Assembly: GCA_964624075.1 (NCBI GenBank) | Contig: CAZUWH010000006.1 | Coordinates: 44,179 to 108,178, forward strand | Length of the DNA stretch: 64,000 nt | Origin: CAZUWH01 sp964624075 | GTDB taxonomy: Bacteria; Pseudomonadota; Alphaproteobacteria; Rhodospirillales; Rhodospirillaceae | Direction of reading: 5' to 3' | Shown: one piece after another, positions 18,187 to 27,112 of the stretch | How the letters are laid out: each line of letters begins with the position of its first letter | Numbering within the stretch: the first letter of the stretch is position 1 | Notes under the pieces: generated by a model | The model's input: the letters and a program-made list of their open reading frames with translations, nothing else | The model's database searches: none | What the model was told of the DNA's origin: nothing | Position numbers and translations under genes: made by a program

Positions 18187-19659
18187 ATGAAGAACGGGAA
18201 AGAGGCTGGTTCGGATCAATGGGATCGCGTTCGCGGTCGCCTGCGCCAGGAAGTCGAAGACGCTGCCTACAAGAGTTGGGTCAAACCCATGGTCTTGACT
18301 GGTATTCGCGACGGAGAGGTGAACATCGGTGTGCCAACCCGTTTCATGCGGGATTTCGTGGCAACGCACTATGCGGATCGAATCCGTGCCTTGTGGAGCC
18401 ATGTCGATCCAGCCATCCGGACGGTGAACTTCGTCGTCCACGCCATCCCACCCCTGCCGGCGGCAGGGCCGGTGGTCAGCCGGAGCCGGTCCGCACCCCG
18501 TTCGTCTGGAACAGATGGGGTGGGTGAGGGGGCCTCTGCACTCTCCGCCCCCCTGACCGAGCAACCGGCCTTGCCTTCTCCCGCCCCCGCCGCCGCGATG
18601 TCTATGACCCTGGGTTTCGACGATCGTGAAGCTCTCTCGGCGTCGCTTGATCCGCGTTTCACTTTTGTCAATTTTATTGTCGGCAAGCCGAACGAATTCG
18701 CGCATGCCGCTGCCCGCCGGGTAGCCGATTCCGATCACGTTCCCTTCAATCCCCTGTTTCTCTACGGCGGCGTGGGCCTGGGCAAAACGCATCTGATGCA
18801 TGCCATCGCCTGGCACATTCGCGAACGGGCCCCGGCCCGCACCGTCATCTATCTGTCGGCAGAAAAGTTCATGTATCGATTCGTGCGGGCGTTGCGCTTC
18901 CAGGATACCATGGCTTTCAAGGAACAGTTTCGCTCCGTTGACGTATTGATGATCGACGATGTCCAATTCATCGCCGGCAAGGATGCCACCCAGGAAGAGT
19001 TCTTCCACACTTTCAACGCACTCGTTGATCAGGGGCGCCAGATCGTGATTTCTGCAGACAAGTCGCCTGCCGACCTGGAAGGAATGGAGGAGCGCCTGCG
19101 CTCACGATTGGGATGCGGGCTGGTGGCTGATATTCATGCCACGACCTATGAACTGCGGCTTGGTATTCTTCAACACAAAGCGGAGCGGATTGGCATTGTC
19201 GTGCCCCTCAAGGTCATGGAATTTCTGGCTGGGAAGATCACCTCGAACGTGCGCGAGCTGGAGGGCGCCTTGAACCGGGTCGCCGCCCATGCCCAGCTCG
19301 TGGGACGCGATATAACCCTTGAAACAACACAGGAATTGTTGCACGATCTGCTGAGATCTTACGACAGGCGTGTCACTGTTGAAGATATACAGCGAAAAGT
19401 AGCTGAACATTTCAATATCAAGGTTTCGGACATGAGTTCAGCCCGGCGCACGCGATTGGTGGCGCGGCCGCGGCAGGTCGCCATGTATCTGGCTAAAACC
19501 CTAACATCCCGCTCCCTGCCTGAAATCGGACGCAGATTCGGCAACCGCGATCACACCACCGTGATGCATGCCGTGCGCAAGGTCGAGGAACTGATCGAAA
19601 CCGATCCCAGCTTTGCCGAGGACGTGGAATTGCTGCGCCGCATGCTGGAACGATCATAA
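18187..19659 (+). CDS. dnaA: Chromosomal replication initiator DnaA
   Basis: 490 residues from the ATG at 18187, which has AAGGTGG upstream; the frame is open back to 17887 but that part has no DnaA similarity. Domain I is at 10-85, a variable proline/serine-rich linker at 90-140, and the AAA+ domain III carries Walker A GGVGLGKT (194-201) and Walker B VLMIDDVQF. Domain IV carries the DNA-binding signature GNRDHTTVMHA. It precedes dnaN and recF in the classical order. Confidence 0.97.
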   Translation: MKNGKEAGSDQWDRVRGRLRQEVEDAAYKSWVKPMVLTGIRDGEVNIGVPTRFMRDFVATHYADRIRALWSHVDPAIRTVNFVVHAIPPLPAAGPVVSRSRSAPRSSGTDGVGEGASALSAPLTEQPALPSPAPAAAMSMTLGFDDREALSASLDPRFTFVNFIVGKPNEFAHAAARRVADSDHVPFNPLFLYGGVGLGKTHLMHAIAWHIRERAPARTVIYLSAEKFMYRFVRALRFQDTMAFKEQFRSVDVLMIDDVQFIAGKDATQEEFFHTFNALVDQGRQIVISADKSPADLEGMEERLRSRLGCGLVADIHATTYELRLGILQHKAERIGIVVPLKVMEFLAGKITSNVRELEGALNRVAAHAQLVGRDITLETTQELLHDLLRSYDRRVTVEDIQRKVAEHFNIKVSDMSSARRTRLVARPRQVAMYLAKTLTSRSLPEIGRRFGNRDHTTVMHAVRKVEELIETDPSFAEDVELLRRMLERS

Positions 19660-19888
19660 AGACGAGCCACCAGCGATGGGAAATACTCGATCCCCGTTCA
19701 GAGGGACCTCTGTGAATGCCAAGGGCTGCACATGGCATCACCCGGGTTTGCTCCCTGCGGGTCTGGTGGTCGTCCCCCCGCGTTGCGAGAAAACTGCTTC
19801 AGCAGCAAGAGGCGTATGATACAATGTCCTTTTTCTTGCCGGCATGGCCGTATACGGGGAAACACAGCGAAGGAACGGTTTTCAGACC

Positions 19889-21013
19889 ATGAAACTGACG
19901 ATTGAGCGTTCCATTCTTCTGAAGTCCCTGAGCCACGTTCAGGGCGTGGTTGAGAAGCGCACTACAGTTCCGATTCTTGCCAACATTCGTCTGGAAGCCG
20001 AATCCACTGGCCTCAGCCTTCAGGCAACCGACATGGATCTCGAAATCGCGGAAAACGTGGTCTGTGATGTCAGCCGTTCTGGTCAGACCACGGCTCCGGC
20101 CCACACGCTGTACGATATCGTCCGCAAGCTGCCCGAAGGGGCCAGGGTGGGGCTTGACCACCACGCGGAAAAGGGAGAGCTCGTTTTGCGCTCTGGCCGA
20201 TCGCGATTTGTTTTGAAATGTCTGCCAGTCGATGATTTTCCTGCCATGACGGGGGGCACGCTGCCCTTTTCCTTCACGTTGCAGACGGCTGATTTGCGCA
20301 GCCTGCTGGAGCGAACCCGGTTTGCCATGTCAACCGAGGAAACCCGTTATTATCTGAACGGCATCTATTTTCATGCCGCACGCAGTGGCGGAGTCGATGT
20401 TCTGCGTGCCGTTGCCACCGATGGCCACCGTCTGGCACGGATGGAAGTCCCTCTGCCCAAGGGCGCAGAGGGGATCCCAGGGGTTATCGTTCCACGTAAG
20501 ACCGTGGAGGAACTGCGCCCTTTGCTAGAGGAGGACACGGAGGGTACCGCTGTGTCATTGTCGAACAGCAAGATTCGTTTCGCTTTCGAGAATGCCGTTT
20601 TGACCTCGAAACTGATCGAAGGGACCTTTCCCGATTACGAACGGGTGATCCCGGCGGATAATGATAAGGTCATGGAAGTAAACACCAAGCTGTTCGCCGA
20701 GGCAGTAGGGCGGGTTTCGACGGTCATTGCGACCGACAAGGCACGCGCCATCAGGCTCGATGTCAGTCGAGATGGCCTGGTGCTGTCGGCATCCAACACC
20801 ACGACGGCTGACAATGCTGTCGACGAACTGGAAGCCTCCTACGACTTTACACCTCTGTCGATTGGTTTCAATAGCCGTTATCTTCTTGACATCCTGGGAC
20901 AGATGGCCAGTGAAACGGTACGTTTTGCCATGTTCGACTCCTCTTCGCCAACGGTGGTCCGGGAGACCGCTGACGGTTCGGCGCTCTATGTCCTGATGCC
21001 CATGCGTGTGTGA
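19889..21013 (+). CDS. dnaN: DNA polymerase III sliding clamp beta subunit
   Basis: 374 residues from the ATG giving MKLTIERSILLKSL; an in-frame upstream ATG at 19844 adds 15 atypical residues. Three clamp domains of about 120 residues are present, with conserved ATDGHRLA in the middle and the C-terminal YVLMPMRV ending that forms part of the partner-binding pocket. The clamp tethers DNA polymerase III. recF starts almost immediately downstream. Confidence 0.97.
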   Translation: MKLTIERSILLKSLSHVQGVVEKRTTVPILANIRLEAESTGLSLQATDMDLEIAENVVCDVSRSGQTTAPAHTLYDIVRKLPEGARVGLDHHAEKGELVLRSGRSRFVLKCLPVDDFPAMTGGTLPFSFTLQTADLRSLLERTRFAMSTEETRYYLNGIYFHAARSGGVDVLRAVATDGHRLARMEVPLPKGAEGIPGVIVPRKTVEELRPLLEEDTEGTAVSLSNSKIRFAFENAVLTSKLIEGTFPDYERVIPADNDKVMEVNTKLFAEAVGRVSTVIATDKARAIRLDVSRDGLVLSASNTTTADNAVDELEASYDFTPLSIGFNSRYLLDILGQMASETVRFAMFDSSSPTVVRETADGSALYVLMPMRV

Positions 21014-21017
21014 CCGG

Positions 21018-22166
21018 ATGCCCACGGCGGGGATGCCCGCTCCGGGCAGTGTCGTACGTTTGACGCTGACCGATTTTCGCAACTACGTTCGCTTGCGGCT
21101 TGTCGTTGAAGGGCGTCCGGTGGTACTGACGGGTCCCAATGGTGCCGGCAAGACCAACCTAATCGAGGCCATTTCGTTCCTGACCCCTGGTCGCGGGTTG
21201 CGACGGGCCAGGCTGTCGGAAGTGACCCGCCATGGTGCGGCTCCTGGCAGCGGGTGGGCTGTGGCGGCAACGCTTACGACGTCTGCCGGTCCGAGCGAGG
21301 TTGGTACTGGCTTGAAGCCTGGAGCCGAGCGGCGCACAATCCGCATCGGCGGCCTGTCGGGACGCAGCCAGGCGGCTCTGGCAGAGGTCGCCACGGCGGT
21401 GTGGCTCACCCCGGCCATGGACCGGTTGTTCGTCGAGACTGCATCGGCGCGGCGGCGGTTCCTGGACCGTTTGGTGTTTGCCTTCGATCCGGCCCATGCC
21501 GTTCGCGTCTCGGCCTACGAACATGCCCTGCGCGAGCGGAGTCGCCTGCTGCGCGAAGGACGATTTGATCCGGCCTGGCTTGCCGCCCTCGAAAACACCA
21601 TGGCCGAACATGGGGTGGCGGTGGTTGCAGCACGCCAGGAGATGGTGACGTGGCTGGCCCGGGCCTGTGGCGAAGTGACCGGACCGTTCCCGAGGGCGGT
21701 CCCATCCTTGGCCGGCACGGTGGAAGGGTGGCTTGCAACCATGCCGGCGGTGGAGGTCGAACAGCGTCTGCGCCAGGTTCTAAGGGCAGGACGCCGGTTT
21801 GACGCCCAGAGTGGCGGTGCCATCGAAGGACCACATCGCAGTGATCTGGTGGTCTGGCATGCGGCCCGGAATCTGCCGGCTGCCCAGTGCTCGACCGGGG
21901 AACAGAAGGCATTGCTGATCGCCCTGGTATTGGCCCAGGCGCGCACGCAGGCCATGGTGCGCGGCTTTGCGCCTATGCTGCTGCTGGATGAGGTGGTGGC
22001 CCATCTAGACGAGACACGCCGCCGGGCTCTGTTTGATGCCGTGTGCGCGGTGGGAACACAGGCCTGGCTCACCGGCACTGATCAGGAGCTGTTCGCCGGC
22101 TTCGGGACGCGGGCACAGTTCTTACGTATTGAAGAGGGAGATATCGTCCAAAAGATACCCGTATGA
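21018..22166 (+). CDS. recF: DNA replication and repair protein RecF
   Basis: About 382 residues from the ATG at 21018. The frame also has a GTG at 21006 overlapping the dnaN stop and an ATG at 21033, so the start is uncertain. Walker A GPNGAGKT lies at 39-46, and Walker B LLLDEVVAHLD with the SMC-like signature STGEQKALLIAL lies in the C-terminal half. RecF is an SMC-like ATPase that helps load RecA at gaps. In many genomes gyrB follows; here the next 3.6 kb is degenerate sequence. Confidence 0.95.
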   Translation: MPTAGMPAPGSVVRLTLTDFRNYVRLRLVVEGRPVVLTGPNGAGKTNLIEAISFLTPGRGLRRARLSEVTRHGAAPGSGWAVAATLTTSAGPSEVGTGLKPGAERRTIRIGGLSGRSQAALAEVATAVWLTPAMDRLFVETASARRRFLDRLVFAFDPAHAVRVSAYEHALRERSRLLREGRFDPAWLAALENTMAEHGVAVVAARQEMVTWLARACGEVTGPFPRAVPSLAGTVEGWLATMPAVEVEQRLRQVLRAGRRFDAQSGGAIEGPHRSDLVVWHAARNLPAAQCSTGEQKALLIALVLAQARTQAMVRGFAPMLLLDEVVAHLDETRRRALFDAVCAVGTQAWLTGTDQELFAGFGTRAQFLRIEEGDIVQKIPV

Positions 22167-22409
22167 ATACAGAAACTGGACGGATGTAATCGTCTAATAC
22201 GTGTATTAATTCTAAACATATTGATTTTAAACATATAGCCAAATGTATGGCAGGTTGCGAAACTGTATTTCCCATCTTCGCTGTGTCTGACCCTTGTAGA
22301 AGCGATGATAGTTCTTCACATCATCGCCCTTCCGTGGAAGCGCTTTGACACCTTTACCGTCGGTGTTACACACGTTTCGTGCATGATCGGAAAGGGTACC
22401 CCAAGGACT

Positions 22410-22944
22410 ATGAGCGCCTCTGCCATTCTCAAACTGCAAAAAATCGGTTTTACCACGGACCAGGTGGAAGCACTAGCCGATTTCATGGACACGCAGGCTG
22501 CCAGCAAGGCTGGATCTAACAGAGGTAGTCGCGATCATCCGCGCAGAGGTGGCAGAGGCCAAGGCAGCCAGCAGGGAAGATCTCCTGCGGGAGGCAGCAG
22601 CCCTTCGCGCAGAAGGAGCAGAAACCAGGTCTGAAGTAGCTGCCCTACGGGCCAGACTGGAGGATGCTGTTCACCGATCGGGCGTGCAAAGCGTTGACCT
22701 CCAGAGCAAGCTGGAAGCAAGGATCACCGCACTTCAAATCGACAAGCTCGTAGAAACGGGGCATCATCTGGAAATGAAGATAGCCGATATAATGGCAAGC
22801 CAGAGGGTACTCGAGACAGTGTTACAGGGTGAAATAAGACAGCTCGAACAGCGCGTGATCGTCAAGCTGAACGCTATGGTAGCTGCTCTGTTGACGGTAG
22901 CGGTAGGGGCAACCGGGCTGCTGACCAAGCTGTTGCTTCCCTGA
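22410..22944 (+). pseudogene. DUF1640-type coiled-coil membrane protein, frameshifted
   Basis: The start ATG (with AAGGACT directly before it) gives MSASAILKLQKIGFTTDQVEAL, typical of short alphaproteobacterial DUF1640 proteins. After ASKA, near 22513, one extra base (GGCTGGATC) shifts the frame. The correct continuation DLTEVVAIIRAEVAEAKA then runs on in the other frame through a long coiled coil to a C-terminal membrane helix (ALLTVAVGATGLLTKLLL). Only one frameshift is needed to explain it, so this could be a recent mutation, a sequencing error or a rescued gene. Confidence 0.7.
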
Positions 22945-23113
22945 TGCCAATGGCAGGCTATGGATGGAGCAGAGAAGGGCCGCTGGTCGCGTCCTGGTCA
23001 TGAGGACTACGAGAGCATGAAACATCTCCGCCTGCAGCCCGGTCAGGCATGCCCGGGTCCGGTCCCGAGCAGGCTTCCCTTTCGAAACGATGACCGGCTG
23101 TGAAAAAGGTACG

Positions 23114-23697
23114 ATGACATCGTTCGTTCATAATGTTCTCCATGAAATTGCCGGTCTATCCGTCCACCATCTGTTTGGTCAGGTGACCGCCATCCAGGGC
23201 ATTCTGGTAGAAGTGGGTGGAATCCGCGGCATTCATGGATCCCCATCTGTAGGTGATAGCGTCATAATTATTGCCTGTAAAGATAGATGTATCTTATGTA
23301 GAGTTGTATGATTACGAGAAAAACGCATGCTCATGATGCCATCCTGGATACTGGACGGCGTGGGTGTGGGGAATTGCGCCGAAGTGGCTGAATCGGAACC
23401 GGCCCTTTATCCCGGCCCGGAGTGGCGTGGCCGCGTTATCAATAGCCATGGGTCAGCCGATCGATGGCAAGGGGATCTGCCAACAGGTGCACAGGCCTAC
23501 CACCTCCGCAACCGCCTACCCGCCCGCCCATACCCGTCAACGGGTAGGAACCAAGATCGACCTGGGCGGGCGGGCTATCAACACTTTCCTCACCTGCTGC
23601 CGGGGCCAGCGGATGGGCATTTTTGCCGGCTCCGGCGTTGGCAAATCGACTCTTCTCGTGATGATGGCCCGCAATCTGGACCTTATCAGCCCTTCCC
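23114..23697 (+). pseudogene. fliI: Flagellar export ATPase FliI, truncated and frameshifted
   Basis: Pieces in two frames read as the FliI N-terminal half: ILVEVGGIRGIHG, then an in-frame TGA at 23309, then WILDGVGVGNCAEVAESEP, YPGPEWRGRVIN, MGQPIDGKG, TRQRVGTKIDLGGRAIN and the Walker A segment GIFAGSGVGKSTLL. At least three frameshifts are visible. The gene stops just after Walker A, where a family A repeat begins, so the catalytic core is lost. FliI powers flagellar protein export; its loss suggests a non-motile state unless another copy exists. Confidence 0.8.
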
Positions 23698-23835
23698 ATT
23701 GGATCAGGAGAGGGTTGGGCAGGGGTGATGTTCCCGTCTTGACCTTAGAGGGGTGGCCTGTAGGCCAGCCAGGGGGCGTGACCGTTACAGGCCTTTCTCA
23801 CCGCCGGACCAGGCGTTGCGATCACCCCCCCCCCC
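23698..23835. repeat. Dispersed element, family A copy 2, ending in an 11-base C run
   Basis: Left end GGATCAGGAGAGGGTTGGG, core CCGGACCAGGCGTTGCGATCA, then 11 C. Seventeen bases (GGACCAGGCGTTGCGAT) are identical, in inverted orientation, to the element at 56462. It truncates fliI and borders the foreign-looking block. Confidence 0.65.
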
Positions 23836-24029
23836 ATTGTCCGCGTCAACGACCCCTTAGGCCCCTCCCCCGGCGCGTCGGTCGTCGCCGCTCCCCTGGC
23901 GACGACCTCGACGGTGAAGTCCATGACCCGTGAGCGGGTCCCCACCCGGGTGATCTCGCAGGCGATCTCGAGCACGTCGCCGGCCCGGACCGGCGCCAGG
24001 AACTGCACGTCGGAGTACGACGCGAACAA
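23836..24029 (-). other. GC-rich fragment resembling a hotdog-fold CoA enzyme; probable contaminant
   Basis: The minus strand encodes FASYSDVQFLAPVRAGDVLE, ending in ...TDAPGEGPKG. It resembles 3-aminobutyryl-CoA ammonia-lyase-like hotdog proteins of high-GC actinobacteria. Third codon positions are almost all G or C, unlike every neighbouring gene. It is cut off on one side by 10 N and a 19-base G run and on the other by a C run. It has no start or end and no local context. The likeliest explanation is a mis-joined contaminating read at an assembly gap. Confidence 0.55.
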
Positions 24030-24058
24030 NNNNNNNNNNGGGGGGGGGGGGGGGGGGG
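24030..24058. other. Assembly gap (10 N) followed by 19 G
   Basis: Ten N at 24030-24039, then G at 24040-24058. Marks a scaffold join; sequence on either side may not be contiguous in the genome. Confidence 0.95.
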
Positions 24059-24076
24059 TTATGCCTGGCCTGATGG

Positions 24077-24127
24077 GGAAAGCAACGGTTCCACACCTCA
24101 CCGGGGCAGGTTTGTGTGCATACGGCG
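24077..24127 (+). repeat. Dispersed element, family C copy 1
   Basis: Contains CACCTCACCGGGGCAGG then TTTGTGTGCATACGG. Related copies lie at about 32401-32455 and, inverted, at 37021-37070. Confidence 0.6.
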
Positions 24128-24159
24128 AGGCCCTCAAGTTATTTACATTTCATCATTAT

Positions 24160-24245
24160 TCCCGCGCAAGCTTGTCCTCGCGCAGACAGGGGTGGGAATC
24201 CATGCTCGTCCGCATGTCATGGATGCCCGCTTGCGCGGGCATGAC
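24160..24245 (+). repeat. Family B-like palindromic repeat
   Basis: CCCGCGCAAGCTTGTCC, GGGAATCCATGC and CCCGCTTGCGCGGGCATGAC form the alphaproteobacterial 'CCCGCGCAAGCGGG' type palindrome. Confidence 0.6.
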
Positions 24246-24273
24246 GATTTTTCGAGGTATCCATACGATCAGC

Positions 24274-24870
24274 TCAATCCAAGGAAGACGGAGCAAAAGG
24301 AAACGTCTTGCCCTCCCTGACTGTACCGTCGTTGTTGCTAGCGTCTGCACAGGTGAAGTGGCGTTCCACGTAACCGAGTAGTATGGCCAGGCTGGTGTCT
24401 ACCGTCTGCTGGGCAGTTGACACGACTAGTTCGGCCTGGAGTGGCGGTTCATAAGGGGCGGAGATGCCGGTGAAATCGTGGATTTGCCCGGCGCGGGCTT
24501 TTTTGTACAGGTCCTTGGGATCCCGATGCTCGCATACGGCCAGATCAGCCTCGATATAAGCCTCGTGGAACAAGGCCGGTGTCACCTGTCGCAACCCAGG
24601 TCGCGGTCGGGCCAGATAGGGCAAGATGAAGGCTGTCACGACCAGGATACCGGCCCGTGCGAACAAGGCGGCTGCCTCGCCGACACGACGGATGTTCTCG
24701 GCCCAATCAGCGGGAGGAAACCCCAGATCGGCGTAGAGGCCCTAGCGTACGTTGTCCCCATCGAGAACAAAAACCTAATAGCCACCGGTGGAACAAACGC
24801 TACTCCAGCGCCATGGCCAGGGTGGACTTGCGCTGATGGCGTTCGGCAGGAGTGAGTCGGTCAGATTGGC
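24274..24870 (-). pseudogene. cysC: Adenylylsulfate (APS) kinase, P-loop deleted
   Basis: The minus strand reads RLTPAERHQR, then KSTLAMALE directly, then a stop, VFVLDGDNVR, another stop, and LGFPPADWAENIRRVGEAA. The well-preserved C-terminal half follows (ILVVTAFILPYLA, ADLAVCEHRDPKDLYKKARA, FTGISAPYEPP). The segment that should hold the P-loop (WLTGLSGSGKST) is deleted except for KST. APS kinase makes PAPS for sulfate assimilation or sulfation. The original may have been free-standing CysC or the tail of a CysNC fusion; no cysN is present here. Confidence 0.8.
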
Positions 24871-24899
24871 TGACCGGCTGGTCACGAGCGTGGCAGGGG

Positions 24900-25319
24900 A
24901 GGGGCGACAGATACATTCATTGAGAATGACTACACTACATTAAATTTCACATAGCATGAACAACGCATGATACTATATAAAAACGTGTAGCACGTCACCT
25001 TATTCTTGATGCGATGCAGAAGCCATTCATCGCCCCTGACAACATCGCCTACCGCATTCCCCCTGCCCTGGATGAACGGAATGACGGGTAGCGTGGCGTG
25101 TTATTGATCTTCCTGTCCTTCAAAATCTCATAGACGGTTCCGTTCGCAGGGCGCTGGCCAAGGCCCGCAAGCCTCTGCAAAGTGGTTTTTTATCACGTTT
25201 CTTTCCTGTTGTAATCATCTAACGTACATTGAACTATGCTCAATTTCATCGGCATATAACGCGAATATAACGTCCATTTGTTCCGCAGGGGCGCCGTACG
25301 CCCCTGATGCCTTTGAGCG
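24900..25319. other. AT-richer intergenic region with no recognisable gene
   Basis: Nothing coding is seen. The region is visibly more AT-rich than its surroundings (for example around 24930-24990 and 25190-25270). Confidence 0.5.
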
Positions 25320-25367
25320 TCAATCATGACACACGTTCAAATGTCCGCCGCGGCAGCGCGCCGGATG

Positions 25368-25439
25368 GCGCAAAAGCCAAGGGTCGCGGAGGCAGCCCCC
25401 CGGCGTTCGAGGGAGGTTACGATCAAGGCTCAAGAGTAT
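25368..25439 (+). repeat. 72-bp repeat D, copy 1
   Basis: Aligns with 31572-31643. Both read GCGCAA(A/G)AGCCAAGG... and end GCTCAAGAGTAT. In one frame both encode AQxPRxAxAA...EKVTI-like peptides ending AQEY, so they look like remnants of one duplicated gene end rather than a transposon terminus. Confidence 0.5.
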
Positions 25440-25519
25440 GACTCAAAGGGGAAGAGGGCAGAAAAACGGTCAGGCGGAGAGCACCTTATCCGCCAAAGCA
25501 CGCAGACAAGTAATCGGAC

Positions 25520-25687
25520 ATATCCCCCCTCCGTCATTTCCACGAAGCTCGTCCCCGCGGAAGCGGGGGGCGGGAATCCATGGTTGGACGGTGCAGCATG
25601 TTGTGGTTTGGCAACGCACCTGCCCCGCTATGGACCCCCGCTTGCGCGGGGGTGACGGAAAAAGGCTGATTTCGCGAGGGGGGATAT
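25520..25687. repeat. Dispersed element, family B copy 2
   Basis: 168 bases with inverted ends ATATCCCCCCTCCG / CGAGGGGGGATAT. Inside are the CGAAGCTCGTCC...GCGGGAATCCATGG palindrome and TGGACGGTGCAGCATGTTG, then a second hairpin CCCCCGCTTGCGCGGGGG. Colinear with copy 1 at 16125, which supports a mobile MITE-like unit. Confidence 0.75.
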
Positions 25688-25804
25688 GAACGGTTACACA
25701 GACAGGCCTCCCTCCGGCCACTTTGCATAAACGCAATCGCTCATTGCCGATCACCCACTTTTCCTTTACGGTAGGAGTGATTCAACTTCCTCCAGGCATT
25801 TGTC

Positions 25805-27112
25805 ATGTGCACAATGCAAGTCAGCAAAAGAACGTTCGTGTGCCATTTGTGGATCTGCCTCCTTGCTTCGACCGCAAGGCTGGTGGCCATGGCAGGTGTT
25901 CTGATCGCAACGGGAACCGCTGCCATCGCGCAGGAACAGCGTATTGCCGCCCTCGTCAACGAGGCAGTCATTTCGCGGCGTGATGTTGAAAATCGTCTTG
26001 ATCTCGTTATCGGGCTATCAACCCTTGCCAATACGCCTGAGGTGCGGCACCGTCTTCTGCCGCAAATCCTTCAGACACTGGTCGATGAACACCTGAAAAT
26101 GCAGGAAGCCGAGGCCTTGCACTTCGCTGTCAGCGACGAGGATGTCGCAAACGCCATAGCCCTGATCGAGGTACGGAACAGCCTGCCACGTGGCGGATTC
26201 GAGCAGTTGATCACAGAGCGCCACCTAAACCGTACGACGCTCATCGAGCAGATGCACGCTGAAGTAGCTTGGTATAAAGTTGTACAACGCACGATACGGC
26301 CGCAGGCCAAGGTGGGAGAAGATGAGATCGAGGCAGTTCTCCAGGATCTGCGTGCGACGGCGGGACGACCGCAGAATCAACTCACCGAGATCTTCCTGTC
26401 CGTGGACAGCCCGGGGCAGGAAGATGATGTGCGTATCCTGGCCGAGCGTCTGATTGAACAGATTCGGGCCGGCGCTGATTTCAAGGCCATCGCCCGTCAG
26501 TTCTCGCAGACGGCGTCGGCAGCCACAGACGGTGATCTTGGGTGGACATACCAGGGCCAGCTTGCACCGGAGGTAGAGGACGTGTTGACACGTTTGCAAC
26601 CTGGACAACTGTCAACTCCCATTCGAACGCTGTCTGGTTATACGATCTTGTTGTTGCGAGCGCGGCGGGGAGGACGTCTCTCCGAGGAGGTGCGTTTTAC
26701 GCTCAGCCAGATTTTCATGCCCGTCACGGGTCCTAATGCCATTCCGCCCCAAACCCGATCTGAGCTGGTCGACGCAGCCCGGAAAGCCTCGTCCTGCGAG
26801 GCTTTCAATGCCCTGGCCCGGAAGACGCGTGCGCCGCAGTCCGGTTCGCTGGGGCAGGTCCGGGTCAGCGATCTGTCGCCTGACTTGCGCACCACCATCC
26901 TTCCTCTTGCACTGCACACAGCTAGTGCACCCGTGCCGGTCGAGGATGGCATCGTGGTGCTGATGGTTTGTGAACGGATTGAACCGCCTCTGCCCGACTT
27001 GCCCTCGCGCGAGGAGATTGCCCAGCGGCTTGAGATCGAGAAAGCTACCCGGATTCAACACCACCGCCTGCGTGACCTACGCCGCGCGGCCTTCATCGAA
27101 ATCCGGCTATGA
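25805..27112 (+). CDS. surA: Periplasmic peptidyl-prolyl isomerase SurA
   Basis: 435 residues. A signal peptide ends near TGTAAIAQEQ, followed by the SurA N-terminal domain (IAALVNEAVISRRDVENRL) and parvulin-type PPIase repeats (about 180-290, with AGADFKAIARQFSQTASAATDGDLGW in two parts; and a weaker second one). A C-terminal helix follows. SurA escorts outer-membrane proteins through the periplasm to BamA. An alternative start lies at the ATG encoding M4. The stop overlaps the pdxA ATG by 4 bases. lptD, the usual upstream neighbour, is absent. Confidence 0.92.
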   Translation: MCTMQVSKRTFVCHLWICLLASTARLVAMAGVLIATGTAAIAQEQRIAALVNEAVISRRDVENRLDLVIGLSTLANTPEVRHRLLPQILQTLVDEHLKMQEAEALHFAVSDEDVANAIALIEVRNSLPRGGFEQLITERHLNRTTLIEQMHAEVAWYKVVQRTIRPQAKVGEDEIEAVLQDLRATAGRPQNQLTEIFLSVDSPGQEDDVRILAERLIEQIRAGADFKAIARQFSQTASAATDGDLGWTYQGQLAPEVEDVLTRLQPGQLSTPIRTLSGYTILLLRARRGGRLSEEVRFTLSQIFMPVTGPNAIPPQTRSELVDAARKASSCEAFNALARKTRAPQSGSLGQVRVSDLSPDLRTTILPLALHTASAPVPVEDGIVVLMVCERIEPPLPDLPSREEIAQRLEIEKATRIQHHRLRDLRRAAFIEIRL

